Positions 43,290 through 52,476 of a stretch of DNA of 64,000 nucleotides are shown here, in pieces (within the stretch, counting starts at the first letter, position 1; every line of letters starts with the position of its first letter). The notes below the pieces were generated by a model that was not told where the DNA came from, did no database searches, and was given only the letters and a program-made list of their open reading frames with translations. The stretch is from Enhygromyxa salina. GTDB taxonomy: Bacteria; Myxococcota_A; Polyangia; Nannocystales; Nannocystaceae. The DNA is taken from assembly GCF_000737335.2 (NCBI RefSeq), contig NZ_JMCC02000049.1, positions 33,408-97,407 on the forward strand, in the 5' to 3' direction. A program made the position numbers and the translations under genes.

Positions 43290-44276
43290 ATGTCAGTTCG
43301 TGAACTCGTCGTCCTTGGCACCGCCAGCCAGGTTCCTACCCGTTACCGCAACCACAACGGCTACTTGCTGCGCTGGGACGGTGAGGGCTTCTTGTTCGAT
43401 CCAGGCGAAGGGACCCAGCGGCAGCTGATCCACGCGGGGGTGTCGTCAACCGACATCACCAAGATCTGCATCACCCACTTTCACGGCGACCACTGCCTGG
43501 GGCTCGCTGGGATCTCGCAGCTGCTCTCGCTCGATGGCTGCCCGCACCCGGTCAACGTGTTCTTTCCGGCCTCGGGCGAGAAGTTCTATCACCGGCTGCG
43601 TCGCGCCTCGATCTACCACGACCGCGCCGACGTCCACGGGCACCCGATCACGGAGGCCGCGGCCGCGACCGATCTCCACGAGGTCTGGGCTGGTGAGGTC
43701 GGCGGCAAGGGCTTGGCGCTGTCGGTGCTCAGCCTCAGCCATGGCGTGCCAACCTTGGGCTATCGGCTCGAGGAGCGGTCCGGGTGGACGCTGCTGCCCG
43801 ACAAGCTGGCGGCCGCCGGCCTGCGTGGGGCGGTGATCAAGCAGCTTCAGCGCGATGGCTTCGTCGAGCTCGAAGAGGGTCGGCGCGTGAACATTCAGGA
43901 CGTCGGCAAGCCGCGCCGTGGGCAGGTCGTGGCGTTCGTGATGGACACCCGGCTGTGCGACAACGCGTTCGAGCTGGCCCGCGGCGCGGACATGTTGATC
44001 TGCGAGTCAACGTACCTGGAAGAGGACGCCGCGCGGGCCAAGGACCACGGGCACCTGACCGCCAAGCAGGCGGCGCAGATCGCCAAGCAAGCCGGGGTCC
44101 GCACGCTGGTGCTCACGCACTTCTCGCGGCGGTACGAGCGAACGGCTCCGTTCTTGGCCGAGGCCCGCGAGGTGTTCACGGACGGCGAGGTGGTCGCGGC
44201 CCGAGACTTCGACGTGCTGGGCTTGCCCAAGCGCGAGCGGCCCAAGAAAGCGGCCGCGGGCGCCAAGCCGGGCTGA
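43290..44276 (+). CDS. Ribonuclease Z-like metallo-beta-lactamase fold protein
   Basis: 328 residues; GGAG before the ATG at 43290 decides this start over the in-frame ATG at 43266. The metal site is complete: ITHFHGDHCLGLAG (HxHxDH), SLSHGVPTLGYR, FVMDTRLCDNAFEL and VLTHFSRRY near the C-terminus, with LICESTYLEEDAARAKDHGHL in between, the typical RNase Z series. RNase Z cuts 3' trailers of tRNA precursors. A Lys/Ala/Pro tail (about 15 residues) follows the fold. The length suits the bacterial short form. Confidence 0.92.
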   Translation: MSVRELVVLGTASQVPTRYRNHNGYLLRWDGEGFLFDPGEGTQRQLIHAGVSSTDITKICITHFHGDHCLGLAGISQLLSLDGCPHPVNVFFPASGEKFYHRLRRASIYHDRADVHGHPITEAAAATDLHEVWAGEVGGKGLALSVLSLSHGVPTLGYRLEERSGWTLLPDKLAAAGLRGAVIKQLQRDGFVELEEGRRVNIQDVGKPRRGQVVAFVMDTRLCDNAFELARGADMLICESTYLEEDAARAKDHGHLTAKQAAQIAKQAGVRTLVLTHFSRRYERTAPFLAEAREVFTDGEVVAARDFDVLGLPKRERPKKAAAGAKPG

Positions 44277-44294
44277 CGTCGCTATACTGCGGGC

Positions 44295-44822
44295 GTGCGG
44301 CGTACGCTTGCCTGGGTGCTCGTGATCAGCTTGGCGCTGCCCAGCGTCGCGATCGCGGCGCCACCCACAGATCAGGTCGAGGGCCCGCGCGCCGCAGCCG
44401 ACTCCGAGTCAGCGCCCGAGCCGGTTGGCACGCTGTCACAGCAGGGCGAGCGTCGCGGGGTGCTCGAGCTTGGGATCGGCGTGCTGCTCACGGGCGTCGG
44501 CGCGGGGTTGATCGGGTTCGGGACCTTGCAGTTCATCCGCGCCCGCGAGCACGTCGAGTACTGCCGCGACGCGGCCGTGGTCATCACCGAGCTGGAGCCG
44601 CAAGGCATCGATCCCTGCGTGTTCGACCCACCGCCGCTGGGGTTCGCGTCGGCGGGGCTGTCCTGGGGCTTCTCGCTTCCGCTGTTGGTTGGGGCGGGGA
44701 TGTTGTTCGCACGCGGGGGGCGGATCGCTGGCGATGCGCGGCGCTACGATCAGCGCGAGCTGTCGCTCAGCCCGTGGTGGCAGCGACGCGGCGGCGGAGC
44801 CAGCTTGACGCTGCGATTTTGA
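44295..44822 (+). CDS. Small membrane protein of unknown function
   Basis: 175 residues from GTG 44295, 18 bp after the RNase Z stop. An N-terminal signal peptide (LAWVLVISLALPSVAIAAPP) is followed by a Pro/Glu/Ser segment, then two hydrophobic segments (LGIGVLLTGVGAGLIGFGTLQ and the later GFASAGLSWGFSLPLLVGAGMLF) and a short cytoplasmic or periplasmic tail. Two Cys residues lie between the membrane segments. This layout is common among small myxobacterial envelope proteins with no assigned role. Confidence 0.65.
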   Translation: MRRTLAWVLVISLALPSVAIAAPPTDQVEGPRAAADSESAPEPVGTLSQQGERRGVLELGIGVLLTGVGAGLIGFGTLQFIRAREHVEYCRDAAVVITELEPQGIDPCVFDPPPLGFASAGLSWGFSLPLLVGAGMLFARGGRIAGDARRYDQRELSLSPWWQRRGGGASLTLRF

Positions 44823-44854
44823 GGCGAGGCTTCTGACCGCTCTCGCGCTGCGAC

Positions 44855-45364
44855 TCAGCCCTTGGCGACCCAATCGGAGAACGGCCGGATCTCGACCTTG
44901 TCCTCCGGGATGAGCGCCATGTGCCCCTCGTCGTGCTGGTAGGTGACCAGCCCGAGCCCCGGAAACCGGCCAATATCACCCGTTCGCCGATCCCCGCCCT
45001 GCAGGTAGACCAGGTCCGTGTCCGAGCTGTTGCGGATCACGTGCGCCGGCCCGTTCGGCGGAAACCCGACGAAGTCACCCGCGCGCAGCTCGAGCTGCTC
45101 GTCGTCGATCTGGACCGTTCCCTGGCCCGACAGCACGAAGATCCACTCTTCCTGAACAGAGTGGACATGCAGCGCGAAGCTCTCTTTGCCAGGCGGGACC
45201 CGGGCGATCGAGACGCCAACATGCGACAGCCCGGTCGGGTCGCTGAGCCTGGTCATGAAGACCTCGGAGCGATCGTTGAGCGGGTGGCTCACGTGCATCT
45301 CGTTCGACGTGCCGAGCTCGGAGCTGCGCACGATGTAGTCCTTGGGTTGGCGTTGCTTTGACAT
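44855..45364 (-). CDS. Cupin domain protein
   Basis: 169 residues from ATG 45364. One cupin barrel with the two metal motifs: FALHVHSVQEEWIFVLSG (HxHxxxxE) and PPNGPAHVIRN (late His). The protein is cytoplasmic and could be a sugar isomerase-like, dioxygenase-like or storage cupin; nothing more specific can be seen. It starts 2 bp after the stop of the secreted protein gene at 45367-47253, making it the last gene of a three-gene operon. Confidence 0.85.
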   Translation of the reverse strand: MSKQRQPKDYIVRSSELGTSNEMHVSHPLNDRSEVFMTRLSDPTGLSHVGVSIARVPPGKESFALHVHSVQEEWIFVLSGQGTVQIDDEQLELRAGDFVGFPPNGPAHVIRNSSDTDLVYLQGGDRRTGDIGRFPGLGLVTYQHDEGHMALIPEDKVEIRPFSDWVAKG

Positions 45365-45366
45365 GC

Positions 45367-47253
45367 TTACTTCCGTTTCAGGCCCTTGTACTCGAAGCTG
45401 ACCTCCAAGGTCTCGCCAAGCGCGATCAACTTCTCGAAGTTCACCTCTTTGCCCTGCAGCGGCAAGCTCACCGGCACGGGCACCGCCCCTTCGCCCATGC
45501 CACCGCCGCCCGCTTGAACGTTGGCTTGCTGCTGGACCTCGGGGGTCACGGTCTCGATATACGCAACCGTCCCCGTGGGGATTGGGTTGGAGAGATAGTC
45601 CACGTGGGCCAGGTTGCCGGCGTAGCTGCGCCGCTTGATCTTGGTGTCCCCGGGCGCATAGACGGTCCAGGCCACGTAGGTGCTTGGCACGTCGGGCGTG
45701 GGCAAGGTTGCGACGAAGGTCCCCTTGCCGCTCTCGGGCACGGGCGTGCCGTTCTCCACGTACACCACCTCGACCTCGAAGGCCGCGAGCGCGCCACCGG
45801 TCGCCTGGCTGCGGACCAGCGGGATCAGGATCTGACCGTCGGGCGCGCTGGCTGGCTGCACGGCGCGACCACCCACCGAGGCGCTCCACAGCTCGGCTTG
45901 ATCGGGCAGGCTCAGGCGCAGGAACTGCTTGCGGTTGTTTCGGACCTGGTAGACCACCGAGGTCAGGCGCCGCCCCTCGGGGGTCCACATCGTGCGCGCG
46001 CGGGTCTCGTCGAGCAGCGTGACGAGCACGTCCACGTCGTCGTGCTGCTGGATCTTCAGCGGCACGCTGGCCTCACCCGTGAGGTACTTGTAGCCAAGCA
46101 GCACGGGCTGCTCGGTGATCCCCAAGATCGCCGCGGGCAGCGAGCGAACGTCAACGGGCGTGGCCTGGACCACGTCGCCGCCTTGGATCTCCAAGTTGCC
46201 GCGCGACTCCACGCCGACCCACCCCTTGGCCCGCTCGACGCCAATGGGCTGCACGATCGGCGCCGACAGATCCCCGCCGGTGGTCGAGACCACGCGCTCG
46301 GTCGTCATGGTCAGCGTGTAGTTGCCCTCCGCCGCATAGTTGAGCAGTACCTCGAGGGTGCCGTCGTCCTTGTGGTTCCAGTCGCGCAATCCGGCGCCCT
46401 GCACGTCGACCAAGGTCATGCCCTTGGGCACTTTGAACTCGAGCTTTTCTTTGCCCGCGAACAAGATCGTGTGCTCGATCGTGGTCGTGGCGCGCATCAG
46501 GCCGTCGCTGATCCCAACCAGCGTATAGACCTCTGCGTAGACCTGGGATTGTTGCTTGGCCGCGGCCGCCTCTACGGGGATCTCGCGTTGCCAGCTGACC
46601 AGCATGGTGCCCGTGCTTGGCAAGGTCGCTTCGACCTGGCGAAAATTACCCACGACTTGGTCGGACTGCAGGTGCGCGTTGGCGACCGCAAAGTCCAGGT
46701 CTTCGTTGGCCGGCACCTTGAGCCTCAAGGTGGTCGCGCCCGAGCCCGCGAGCTCGAACGCGATGCTGCTCTGCCCGTTCGCGGTCGAGACCGACGCGCC
46801 AAAGTCCAGGTTGAGATCGAAGGCCCCCTTTTGCTCGGTGATCAGCGTATAGAACCCGTCCTCGATCACCATCGCTACTTCTTTGCCGTTGACCTTGGCA
46901 GCATGCAGCGCGACGGTCGCGGGCAGCACGGGGATCCGGGCCCAGCCCTTGTCGAGCAGCACCTCCACCCGCAATTTGGCGTTGAAGCGCGCGAACCGGG
47001 GCTCGCCGTCTTGGATCAGCACTTCACCCTCGTACGCAGCCGAGGACAGCGCGTGGGTCCGCGGCGGCGCCTCGGGCTGGTCGGCCTTGGCCTTGGCCTT
47101 TTCGTACATGTCCAAGAACTGATCCAAGCCAATCACCACGCGCTCGGGCGGGTCTTGAAAGTTGGCCTTGGCGCGCGGGGGGGCGGCCGTGAGCAGGGCG
47201 AGGATGACCACGGAGGGAACACCGATTTGGGCGAGTAGACGTAGGCGGCTCAT
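45367..47253 (-). CDS. Large secreted beta-rich protein of unknown function
   Basis: 628 residues. An N-terminal signal (LLAQIGVPSVVILALLTAAP) is followed by a region with a coiled Lys/Ala stretch, then several beta-sandwich-like domains (LRVEVLLDKGWARIPVLPATVALHAAKVNG style strands; LRLSLPDQAELWSASVGG, then GRAVQPASAPDGQILIPLVRS; FEVEVVYVENG). The C-terminal 120 residues contain LPTPDVPSTYVAWTVYAPG and a Gly/Met-rich linker. The motif order LP-x-W-x-V-Gly-x-x-Val-x-Pro then IPLVRS also occurs in the larger protein encoded upstream, so the two are distant relatives that may form a complex in the periplasm or at the outer membrane. No catalytic motif recognised. Confidence 0.7.
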   Translation of the reverse strand: MSRLRLLAQIGVPSVVILALLTAAPPRAKANFQDPPERVVIGLDQFLDMYEKAKAKADQPEAPPRTHALSSAAYEGEVLIQDGEPRFARFNAKLRVEVLLDKGWARIPVLPATVALHAAKVNGKEVAMVIEDGFYTLITEQKGAFDLNLDFGASVSTANGQSSIAFELAGSGATTLRLKVPANEDLDFAVANAHLQSDQVVGNFRQVEATLPSTGTMLVSWQREIPVEAAAAKQQSQVYAEVYTLVGISDGLMRATTTIEHTILFAGKEKLEFKVPKGMTLVDVQGAGLRDWNHKDDGTLEVLLNYAAEGNYTLTMTTERVVSTTGGDLSAPIVQPIGVERAKGWVGVESRGNLEIQGGDVVQATPVDVRSLPAAILGITEQPVLLGYKYLTGEASVPLKIQQHDDVDVLVTLLDETRARTMWTPEGRRLTSVVYQVRNNRKQFLRLSLPDQAELWSASVGGRAVQPASAPDGQILIPLVRSQATGGALAAFEVEVVYVENGTPVPESGKGTFVATLPTPDVPSTYVAWTVYAPGDTKIKRRSYAGNLAHVDYLSNPIPTGTVAYIETVTPEVQQQANVQAGGGGMGEGAVPVPVSLPLQGKEVNFEKLIALGETLEVSFEYKGLKRK

Positions 47254-47263
47254 GGTCTGACTT

Positions 47264-50104
47264 TCAGTTGGACTTGCGTTTGGACGGCTTGTTGCGCCGT
47301 GCCTCGAGGTGCACGGTCAGCGCTTTGCCCTCGGGCAGCAGCATGTGCTGATACAGCACGGCTTGGCCGATGGCGGGAATGTGGACAGAGACGGCTGACG
47401 CGGTCGCGACGGGGCCCGCGAGCGCGGCGTTGGGATCCGGCGCCGCTGTCGTGGTCGTCACCGCTTCGACCGTCTCGGGCTCAGGTGGCGCAGGCGCCTT
47501 GGCGGCGCTGCGTTTTCCGCCGCCGCGTTCATTGCGAGCGGCTCGCGGCTTCTGGTCGGGCTTGCGGCGCTGGGCCTCATCCGGCGCTTCGGCCTCATCG
47601 GGCTCGACGGGCGCAACGTCGATCACCGCCGTGAAGTCGCGGCTCGTGTTGGCGCCGACCGGGAGCTTGCTGAGCTCATCCATGTCGAGGACCACGCCGT
47701 TGTCGACCTGCTCGAAGGTGGGCTCGGCCTTCTGGACCGGCTCAGGCTCAGGCGGTGCAGGCGGCGGCTCACCCCCGATTGGGCTGTCCACGTTCGCCCC
47801 GTCGAGGACGATCAGATCCCCAGTAGCGTCATCGTCCTCGAAGTCGTAGGTGCGATAGATCTGGCTGGTCTTGGCGCTCTTGGAGCCCTTGGTCGCCGCG
47901 GACTCACGGCTGACCTTGCGCTTCTTCTTGGTGGCGATGCGCGCCGAGCTCGAGCTCAGCGCTTGATTGTAGACCGCCTGCTCCTTCGACTCGGTCTGTT
48001 CGAGCATCGCTAGCCGGTCGCCAAGCTCTTGGGCCTCGGCCAGCTTCTGCTCGGCCTCTTCGTAGTAGCCCTGCGCCTCGAGCTGGTTGGCCTGTTTTTC
48101 TTTCTCGAGCAGCTCGAGCTTGTCGTCGGCGGCGCGGATCTTGGCCTGGTCCTTGATCCGCCGCGAGACGATCGCGGACTGACCATCGCCGTCACCGCTG
48201 TCCTTGTCGTAGCGGCCCTGGACCAGATCGAGGTTGGCCTGCAACCCCTCGATGTTGGTGCTGGAGGCCCCGAGCTGGCTGAGCGCGTCGAGCGAAGACT
48301 GGGCCCGCTGAAAATCATTCGACATCCAGCCCGACAGCGCCTCGCGGTACAGCTCGTCGGCGCGGTTGACCTCGGCCGAGCCTGCCCCCACGCCGAGCCC
48401 GTAGGTGATCCCCTCGCCCTCGGAGAAGTCGTTGACGCGATGAAAGTCGCCAACGTCGACGCGGTTCTCGTAGCGCGGCGGCAGATACACGCGGACCCGC
48501 GACACCGCGACCGGGGCGTCGAGGGCCGGCAGCTGCAGCTCGCGCGACTCTTTCTTGGCCCAGCCGTCGGCTTCGGTGATGAAGATGACCTCGACGGGGA
48601 ACGACAGGCTGCCCTTGACCGACTCGAGCGAGCGCACGATCGGGATCCGCCAAGCCTCGGTGGTTGGGGCGGCCGAGCCCGTAGCCGAGCCCGTAGCCGA
48701 GCCCGTAGTAGCGGTAGCGTCGCGCGAGGGCGTCGCGGTCTCGCCGTTGACCCGAACACCGAGCAGGCGCGCGCCCTTGGGCAGCGCCACGCGCAGGTGC
48801 GAGGACCTCTCGTTGCGCACGTCGTAGCGGGCCTGGACCAGGCTGCGACCTTCGTCCGTGGTCGCTATCTCGTAGGCGGCCACGTCCACCACCACCGGCG
48901 GTCCCGAGACCGGCACGAAGCGCAGCAGGTCAAAGCTCGCGCCGCTGTCGTTGCCCGTGTCGCTTCGGTAGGTCGCGGTGGCGGTTCCCTGGATGTAGCC
49001 GCCGGCCCAGTCCGGGAGCTCGGCGCGCGCCACCGCCGACCACCCGGTGAGCTTGGGCAAGACCTCGATCTCCCCGTCGCGGGCGACCTGCAAGAAGCTC
49101 TCGGTCCGGTAGGCTTGCTGCGGCGTGATGCGTGGCGCGGCGAGCTTGGCCTCGGCTCCGCCCGGCACCGCCTGCGTCCAGCTCAGCTCTACATCGATCC
49201 GCTGATCCGCGGCGTCCTTGAGCTCGATGTCGAGCCGGTCGCCGCTGCGTGCCCACGCGTGCACGTTGGGGCCAACGACCTCGAGATCCCGGCCGAGCCC
49301 CACCGCGTCGATGCTGACCTTCGCTAGCTGGCCGCGCCGCAGCAACCAGCTCACCCGCGCGCGCCCGCGAATTTCGGCGTCGCCAAAGGTCAGGCCCACG
49401 GCGGTCTGCGCGACCGCGAGCGGGCCTTGGGCGCGGTCGCCCGCTTGCTTGGCTTCCACCCAGTTCACCGACAGCTGCGCTTCGCCGGCCCAGAACTGGC
49501 CTTCGATCTCGCGCCGCGCCTGCCCATCTGCGACCAGCTCGGCGACCCGGCCCGCGGGCGCGGGCGCGCTGCCAAGCCGCAGCTCGCCGCGCACGGCGGG
49601 CATCAGCCACACGCCAAAGTCACCGTCCACGCCGCCGGGCAGCTGATCACCCGGCACGAACGCGACGAGCTTCAGCTCACCGCGGGTGTTGGGCTTCATC
49701 TCCACCGCGACCGCTTCGCCCGCCGAGGTGTGGGTGATGCCGATCTTGCGGCCGTCCCAGGTCACCGACTCGACCCGCATGCCCGTGGTTGGACCGATCA
49801 GTGGACCGCTGACCCAGCCGGCCTCGATCGTTTGAAGCTTCCAGGTGGCGCGCACGCGGACGCCGTCGGCTTCGCGCTCAATCACCACAGCGCGCTCGGC
49901 CGCCCACGGCCCCGGGGGTGTCACGACCGGTTGCTCCGCATCCGCCAGATCGCGCAGGGCCTGCCAGCGCGCGCCGTCGATCGAGACCTGTTGCAGCTCG
50001 AGGTCGACCTCGTCAGCGGTGTCGCTGATGCCCACGGGATCGCCGGGGCCAATCGCCATGCCGGTCGTGAGGATCCAAGCGAAGGTGCTGAAGAGCTGGG
50101 CCAT
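47264..50104 (-). CDS. Very large secreted protein with plug-like segment, unknown function
   Basis: About 946 residues from ATG 50104 (MAQLFSTFAWILTTGMAIG), chosen because of GCGAGG just before it. After the signal peptide the first 600 residues are repeated beta domains (LRVALPKGARLLGVRVNG, later IPIVRSLESVKGS, LPALDAPVAVSRVRVYLPP). Residues about 600-700 are helical with Lys/Glu-rich coiled-coil character. Then come Pro-rich stretches (EPPPAPPEPEPVQ), a segment VVLDMDELSKLPVGANTSRD with FTAVIDVAP that recalls the plug of TonB-dependent receptors, and a basic C-terminus. First gene of the operon with 45367-47253 and the cupin. The double operator at 50138-50190 lies just upstream. Confidence 0.68.
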   Translation of the reverse strand: MAQLFSTFAWILTTGMAIGPGDPVGISDTADEVDLELQQVSIDGARWQALRDLADAEQPVVTPPGPWAAERAVVIEREADGVRVRATWKLQTIEAGWVSGPLIGPTTGMRVESVTWDGRKIGITHTSAGEAVAVEMKPNTRGELKLVAFVPGDQLPGGVDGDFGVWLMPAVRGELRLGSAPAPAGRVAELVADGQARREIEGQFWAGEAQLSVNWVEAKQAGDRAQGPLAVAQTAVGLTFGDAEIRGRARVSWLLRRGQLAKVSIDAVGLGRDLEVVGPNVHAWARSGDRLDIELKDAADQRIDVELSWTQAVPGGAEAKLAAPRITPQQAYRTESFLQVARDGEIEVLPKLTGWSAVARAELPDWAGGYIQGTATATYRSDTGNDSGASFDLLRFVPVSGPPVVVDVAAYEIATTDEGRSLVQARYDVRNERSSHLRVALPKGARLLGVRVNGETATPSRDATATTGSATGSATGSAAPTTEAWRIPIVRSLESVKGSLSFPVEVIFITEADGWAKKESRELQLPALDAPVAVSRVRVYLPPRYENRVDVGDFHRVNDFSEGEGITYGLGVGAGSAEVNRADELYREALSGWMSNDFQRAQSSLDALSQLGASSTNIEGLQANLDLVQGRYDKDSGDGDGQSAIVSRRIKDQAKIRAADDKLELLEKEKQANQLEAQGYYEEAEQKLAEAQELGDRLAMLEQTESKEQAVYNQALSSSSARIATKKKRKVSRESAATKGSKSAKTSQIYRTYDFEDDDATGDLIVLDGANVDSPIGGEPPPAPPEPEPVQKAEPTFEQVDNGVVLDMDELSKLPVGANTSRDFTAVIDVAPVEPDEAEAPDEAQRRKPDQKPRAARNERGGGKRSAAKAPAPPEPETVEAVTTTTAAPDPNAALAGPVATASAVSVHIPAIGQAVLYQHMLLPEGKALTVHLEARRNKPSKRKSN

Positions 50105-50137
50105 GCCTCGCGCGGTGGTCCGGGATGGTAACACTCT

Positions 50138-50190
50138 CCTGACACCACGCTGTCAGCAGTCGCGTTCGCTCCTGACAGACCGCTGTCAGG
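50138..50190. promoter_or_regulatory. Two tandem 20-bp operators in a divergent promoter region
   Basis: Site 1 (50138-50157) has arms CCTGACA and TGTCAG around CCACGC; site 2 (50171-50190) has perfect arms CCTGACAG and CTGTCAGG around ACCG. Centres are 33 bp apart, about three helical turns, so bound dimers could touch on one face. The sites lie between the secreted-protein operon (leftward) and the VOC-WYL operon (rightward); the WYL regulator is the likely binder. Confidence 0.72.
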
Positions 50191-50213
50191 AGGGGGCGGC
50201 TAGCTTGCGCAGC

Positions 50214-50624
50214 ATGAATCCAACCAAGCTGTTCCCCCTCGTGGTCACCGAAGCGCTCGCCGAGACCAAGGCCTACTACGTCGAGAAGCTCGGCTGCGAG
50301 GTCGTCGCCGACATGGACAACTACCTCCAGGTCCGGTTTGGCGCTGACGCGTCGGCGCCCGAGCTGGCGTTCATGAGCCCGCAGCAGGGGCCAATGGGTG
50401 GGCTCTCGAAACCGTTCGGCGGCGACGGGCTGATCGTCAGCGTGCCAACCGAGTCAGCCGACGCGAAGTTTCGCGCGGTGAAACAGGCAAAGGCCACGAT
50501 CGCGGCCGAGCCGTCCGACAAGCCGTGGGGCTGGCGGAGCTTCATGGTCACGGATCCCAGCGGCGTCACGCTCGACTTCTTTCATGTCATCGAGCAAGCT
50601 GCCGCCGCGGATGCGACGGGCTGA
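50214..50624 (+). CDS. VOC (glyoxalase/bleomycin resistance) superfamily protein
   Basis: 136 residues, ATG at 50214. Two beta-alpha-beta-beta-beta modules: LFPLVVTEALAETKAYYVEK with the following GCEVVADMDNYLQVRFG and the second ending WGWRSFMVTDPSGVTLDFFHV. The metal positions are only partly conserved, so it may bind a ligand rather than catalyse. Its end overlaps the WYL regulator gene by 41 bp, suggesting that this protein and its regulator are made together; such pairs often respond to an electrophile or drug-like compound. Confidence 0.85.
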   Translation: MNPTKLFPLVVTEALAETKAYYVEKLGCEVVADMDNYLQVRFGADASAPELAFMSPQQGPMGGLSKPFGGDGLIVSVPTESADAKFRAVKQAKATIAAEPSDKPWGWRSFMVTDPSGVTLDFFHVIEQAAAADATG

Positions 50625-51297
50625 TCGACTGTTTCAGATCGTGTCAATCCTGCGTTCCCGGCGGCTCACGACGGCGGCGCAGCTGGCCCAGCGCCTCGAG
50701 GTCTCCGAGCGGACGATCTACCGCGACATCGCAGACCTCGGGCGCTCGGGCGTGCCGATCCTCGGCGAGGCCGGGGTCGGCTATCGCGTGGGCAAGGACT
50801 TCGACCTGCCGCCGCTGATGTTCAACCGCGACGAAATCCAAGCGCTGGTGCTCGGCGCTCGCATGGTCGAGACCTGGGGCGACGACGAGCTCAAGCAAGC
50901 CGCGCGCGCGGCCCTCGACAAGGTCGAGGCCGTGCTGCCCTCGCGTTCGCGCGGCCAGATGAAAGACACCGCCCTGTTCGCGCTGTCGTTCTCGGTCCCG
51001 CCCACGGCCCGCGAGACCATGGGGATCGCGCGCAAGGCCGTCGACGAGCAACGCAAGCTGTCGTTCACCTACAGCGACCGCGAGCGCAAAGGCACCCGCC
51101 GGACCGTGCGCCCGCTGGGTCTGTACTTTTGGGGGGCAACGTGGACGCTTGGCGCCTGGTGTGAGCTCCGCGAAGATTTTCGCAACTTCCGGCTCGACCG
51201 GATCGCGGCCCCGCAGATCGACGCCGAGACCTTCGAGCTCGCGCCACCGGTGACCCTCGCGGACTATGTCTTGGCGATGACGGCCGACGAGCGCTGA
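50584..51297 (+). CDS. YafY-type transcriptional regulator (HTH-WYL domain)
   Basis: 237 residues. N-terminal DeoR-like HTH: RLFQIVSILRSRRLTTAAQL, then AQRLEVSERTIYRDIADLGR. The WYL domain follows (about 145-235) with LSFTYSDRERKGTRRTVRPLG, LYFWGATWTLGAWCELREDFRNFRLDRI: the family Trp-Tyr-Leu motif reads Trp-Thr-Leu here. WYL domains bind ligands such as nucleotides or DNA. The gene overlaps the VOC gene by 41 bp. The tandem palindromes at 50138-50190 sit upstream of its own operon, as expected for autoregulation. Confidence 0.9.
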   Translation: MSSSKLPPRMRRADRLFQIVSILRSRRLTTAAQLAQRLEVSERTIYRDIADLGRSGVPILGEAGVGYRVGKDFDLPPLMFNRDEIQALVLGARMVETWGDDELKQAARAALDKVEAVLPSRSRGQMKDTALFALSFSVPPTARETMGIARKAVDEQRKLSFTYSDRERKGTRRTVRPLGLYFWGATWTLGAWCELREDFRNFRLDRIAAPQIDAETFELAPPVTLADYVLAMTADER

Positions 51298-51316
51298 GCC
51301 GCAACACAGGGCGGGC

Positions 51317-52471
51317 CTAGGGCCGCAGGAACGGGCTGGGATCGATCGGCCGCTGACCGTGGCGGATCTCCACGTAGGCCGTGGTTCCAAGCCCGTCCGG
51401 GACCGCCTTGGCGCCAACCCGACCGACCACGGCCCCAGCTTCGATCTCGTCGCCTTCGCTGACCGTGACCGCGAGCAAGCGAGCCGTGAGCGACAGATAG
51501 CCGCCGCCGTGATCAATCACGACGACCCGCTCGAAGCCCGGCAGCGCGCCAACCATCACGACCTGGCCCGGCGCGATCGCCCGCACTGGATCGTTGGCCG
51601 AAGCCGCGAACTCGACACCGTTGCGGTGCATGGCGATCCCCAGCGAGCGATCTTCGTAGGTGCCAAACTCGCCGCGAACCCGGCCCTTGACCGGGCGCAC
51701 GAGCGCGTCGTGTTCGAGCAGATCCAACCCGCGGTGACGCATCAGCTTGCGACGGGCCTGGTTGAGCTCGAGCATCAGCTCCCGATCACTGCGCTTGTCC
51801 GCTCGACCCAGCCGCCTTTGTAGGGCCTTGCGCCGCGCGTGAGTGGAGCGCAAGGCAGGGTCAAGCTGGGTGCTCGTCAGCTGCAGCGCGTCGGCCTGCA
51901 GACGGCTCACCGACTCGAGCGCCGCGAGCACGCTGAGCTCGCGGGTGGTGGTCAGCAGCTCGTCGCGGGCCTTGGTCTCGGCCTGGGCGTGGACCTGCAG
52001 CAGCTCGAGATCGTGGTCCACGAGGCGCCGAACGGTACGGCCGCGCAGCACCCGTTCGTGCGGGGTCAGGCGGCCGTCGGCGCCGTCTTCGAACATCATC
52101 TCGAGCATCCCGCCGCCGCGCGCGAGCTTGTAGAGCTTGCGGGCCCGGACCACGCTCATGGTCTCGCGCTCGACTCGGTGGCCGCGGTAGACGTCGAGCT
52201 TGCGCAGGCTGTCGCGGCCGCGATGGGCGAGCAGCTCCGTCGCCCAGTCCAGGCTCTCGCGCTCGGCCCCCAGCGCAGCTTGCCCGCGCGCGACCGCGTT
52301 GGCGGCCTGCGTGAGCTCGAGCTCTTGGCTGACCGCGTCGCGCAGCTGCTCGGCCTGCAGCTTCTTGGCGCGATCGTGGGCGCGCGTGCTCGGATCGCCA
52401 GCGAAGGCCTGACCGGCGGCCAGCAGGCTCACGAGCGAGAACAGAGCGATCCGGGTCAGTCGCTTGCGCAT
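51317..52471 (-). CDS. EnvC-like murein hydrolase activator (degenerate M23 domain)
   Basis: 384 residues from ATG 52471, 5 bp past the FtsX stop. A signal peptide (IALFSLVSLLAAGQAFAGDP) precedes a long coiled coil (about 25-255; Leu/Arg/Glu-rich) and a LytM/M23 domain (about 265-384). The zinc ligands are not conserved: GIAMHRNGVEFAASANDPV has Glu for the second ligand and the late motif reads AYVEIRHGQRPIDP in place of HxH. This is typical of EnvC proteins that activate cell-wall amidases during division rather than cutting peptidoglycan. It should act in the periplasm under control of FtsEX, whose genes are directly upstream in the operon. Confidence 0.87.
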   Translation of the reverse strand: MRKRLTRIALFSLVSLLAAGQAFAGDPSTRAHDRAKKLQAEQLRDAVSQELELTQAANAVARGQAALGAERESLDWATELLAHRGRDSLRKLDVYRGHRVERETMSVVRARKLYKLARGGGMLEMMFEDGADGRLTPHERVLRGRTVRRLVDHDLELLQVHAQAETKARDELLTTTRELSVLAALESVSRLQADALQLTSTQLDPALRSTHARRKALQRRLGRADKRSDRELMLELNQARRKLMRHRGLDLLEHDALVRPVKGRVRGEFGTYEDRSLGIAMHRNGVEFAASANDPVRAIAPGQVVMVGALPGFERVVVIDHGGGYLSLTARLLAVTVSEGDEIEAGAVVGRVGAKAVPDGLGTTAYVEIRHGQRPIDPSPFLRP

Positions 52472-52476
52472 CGGCT

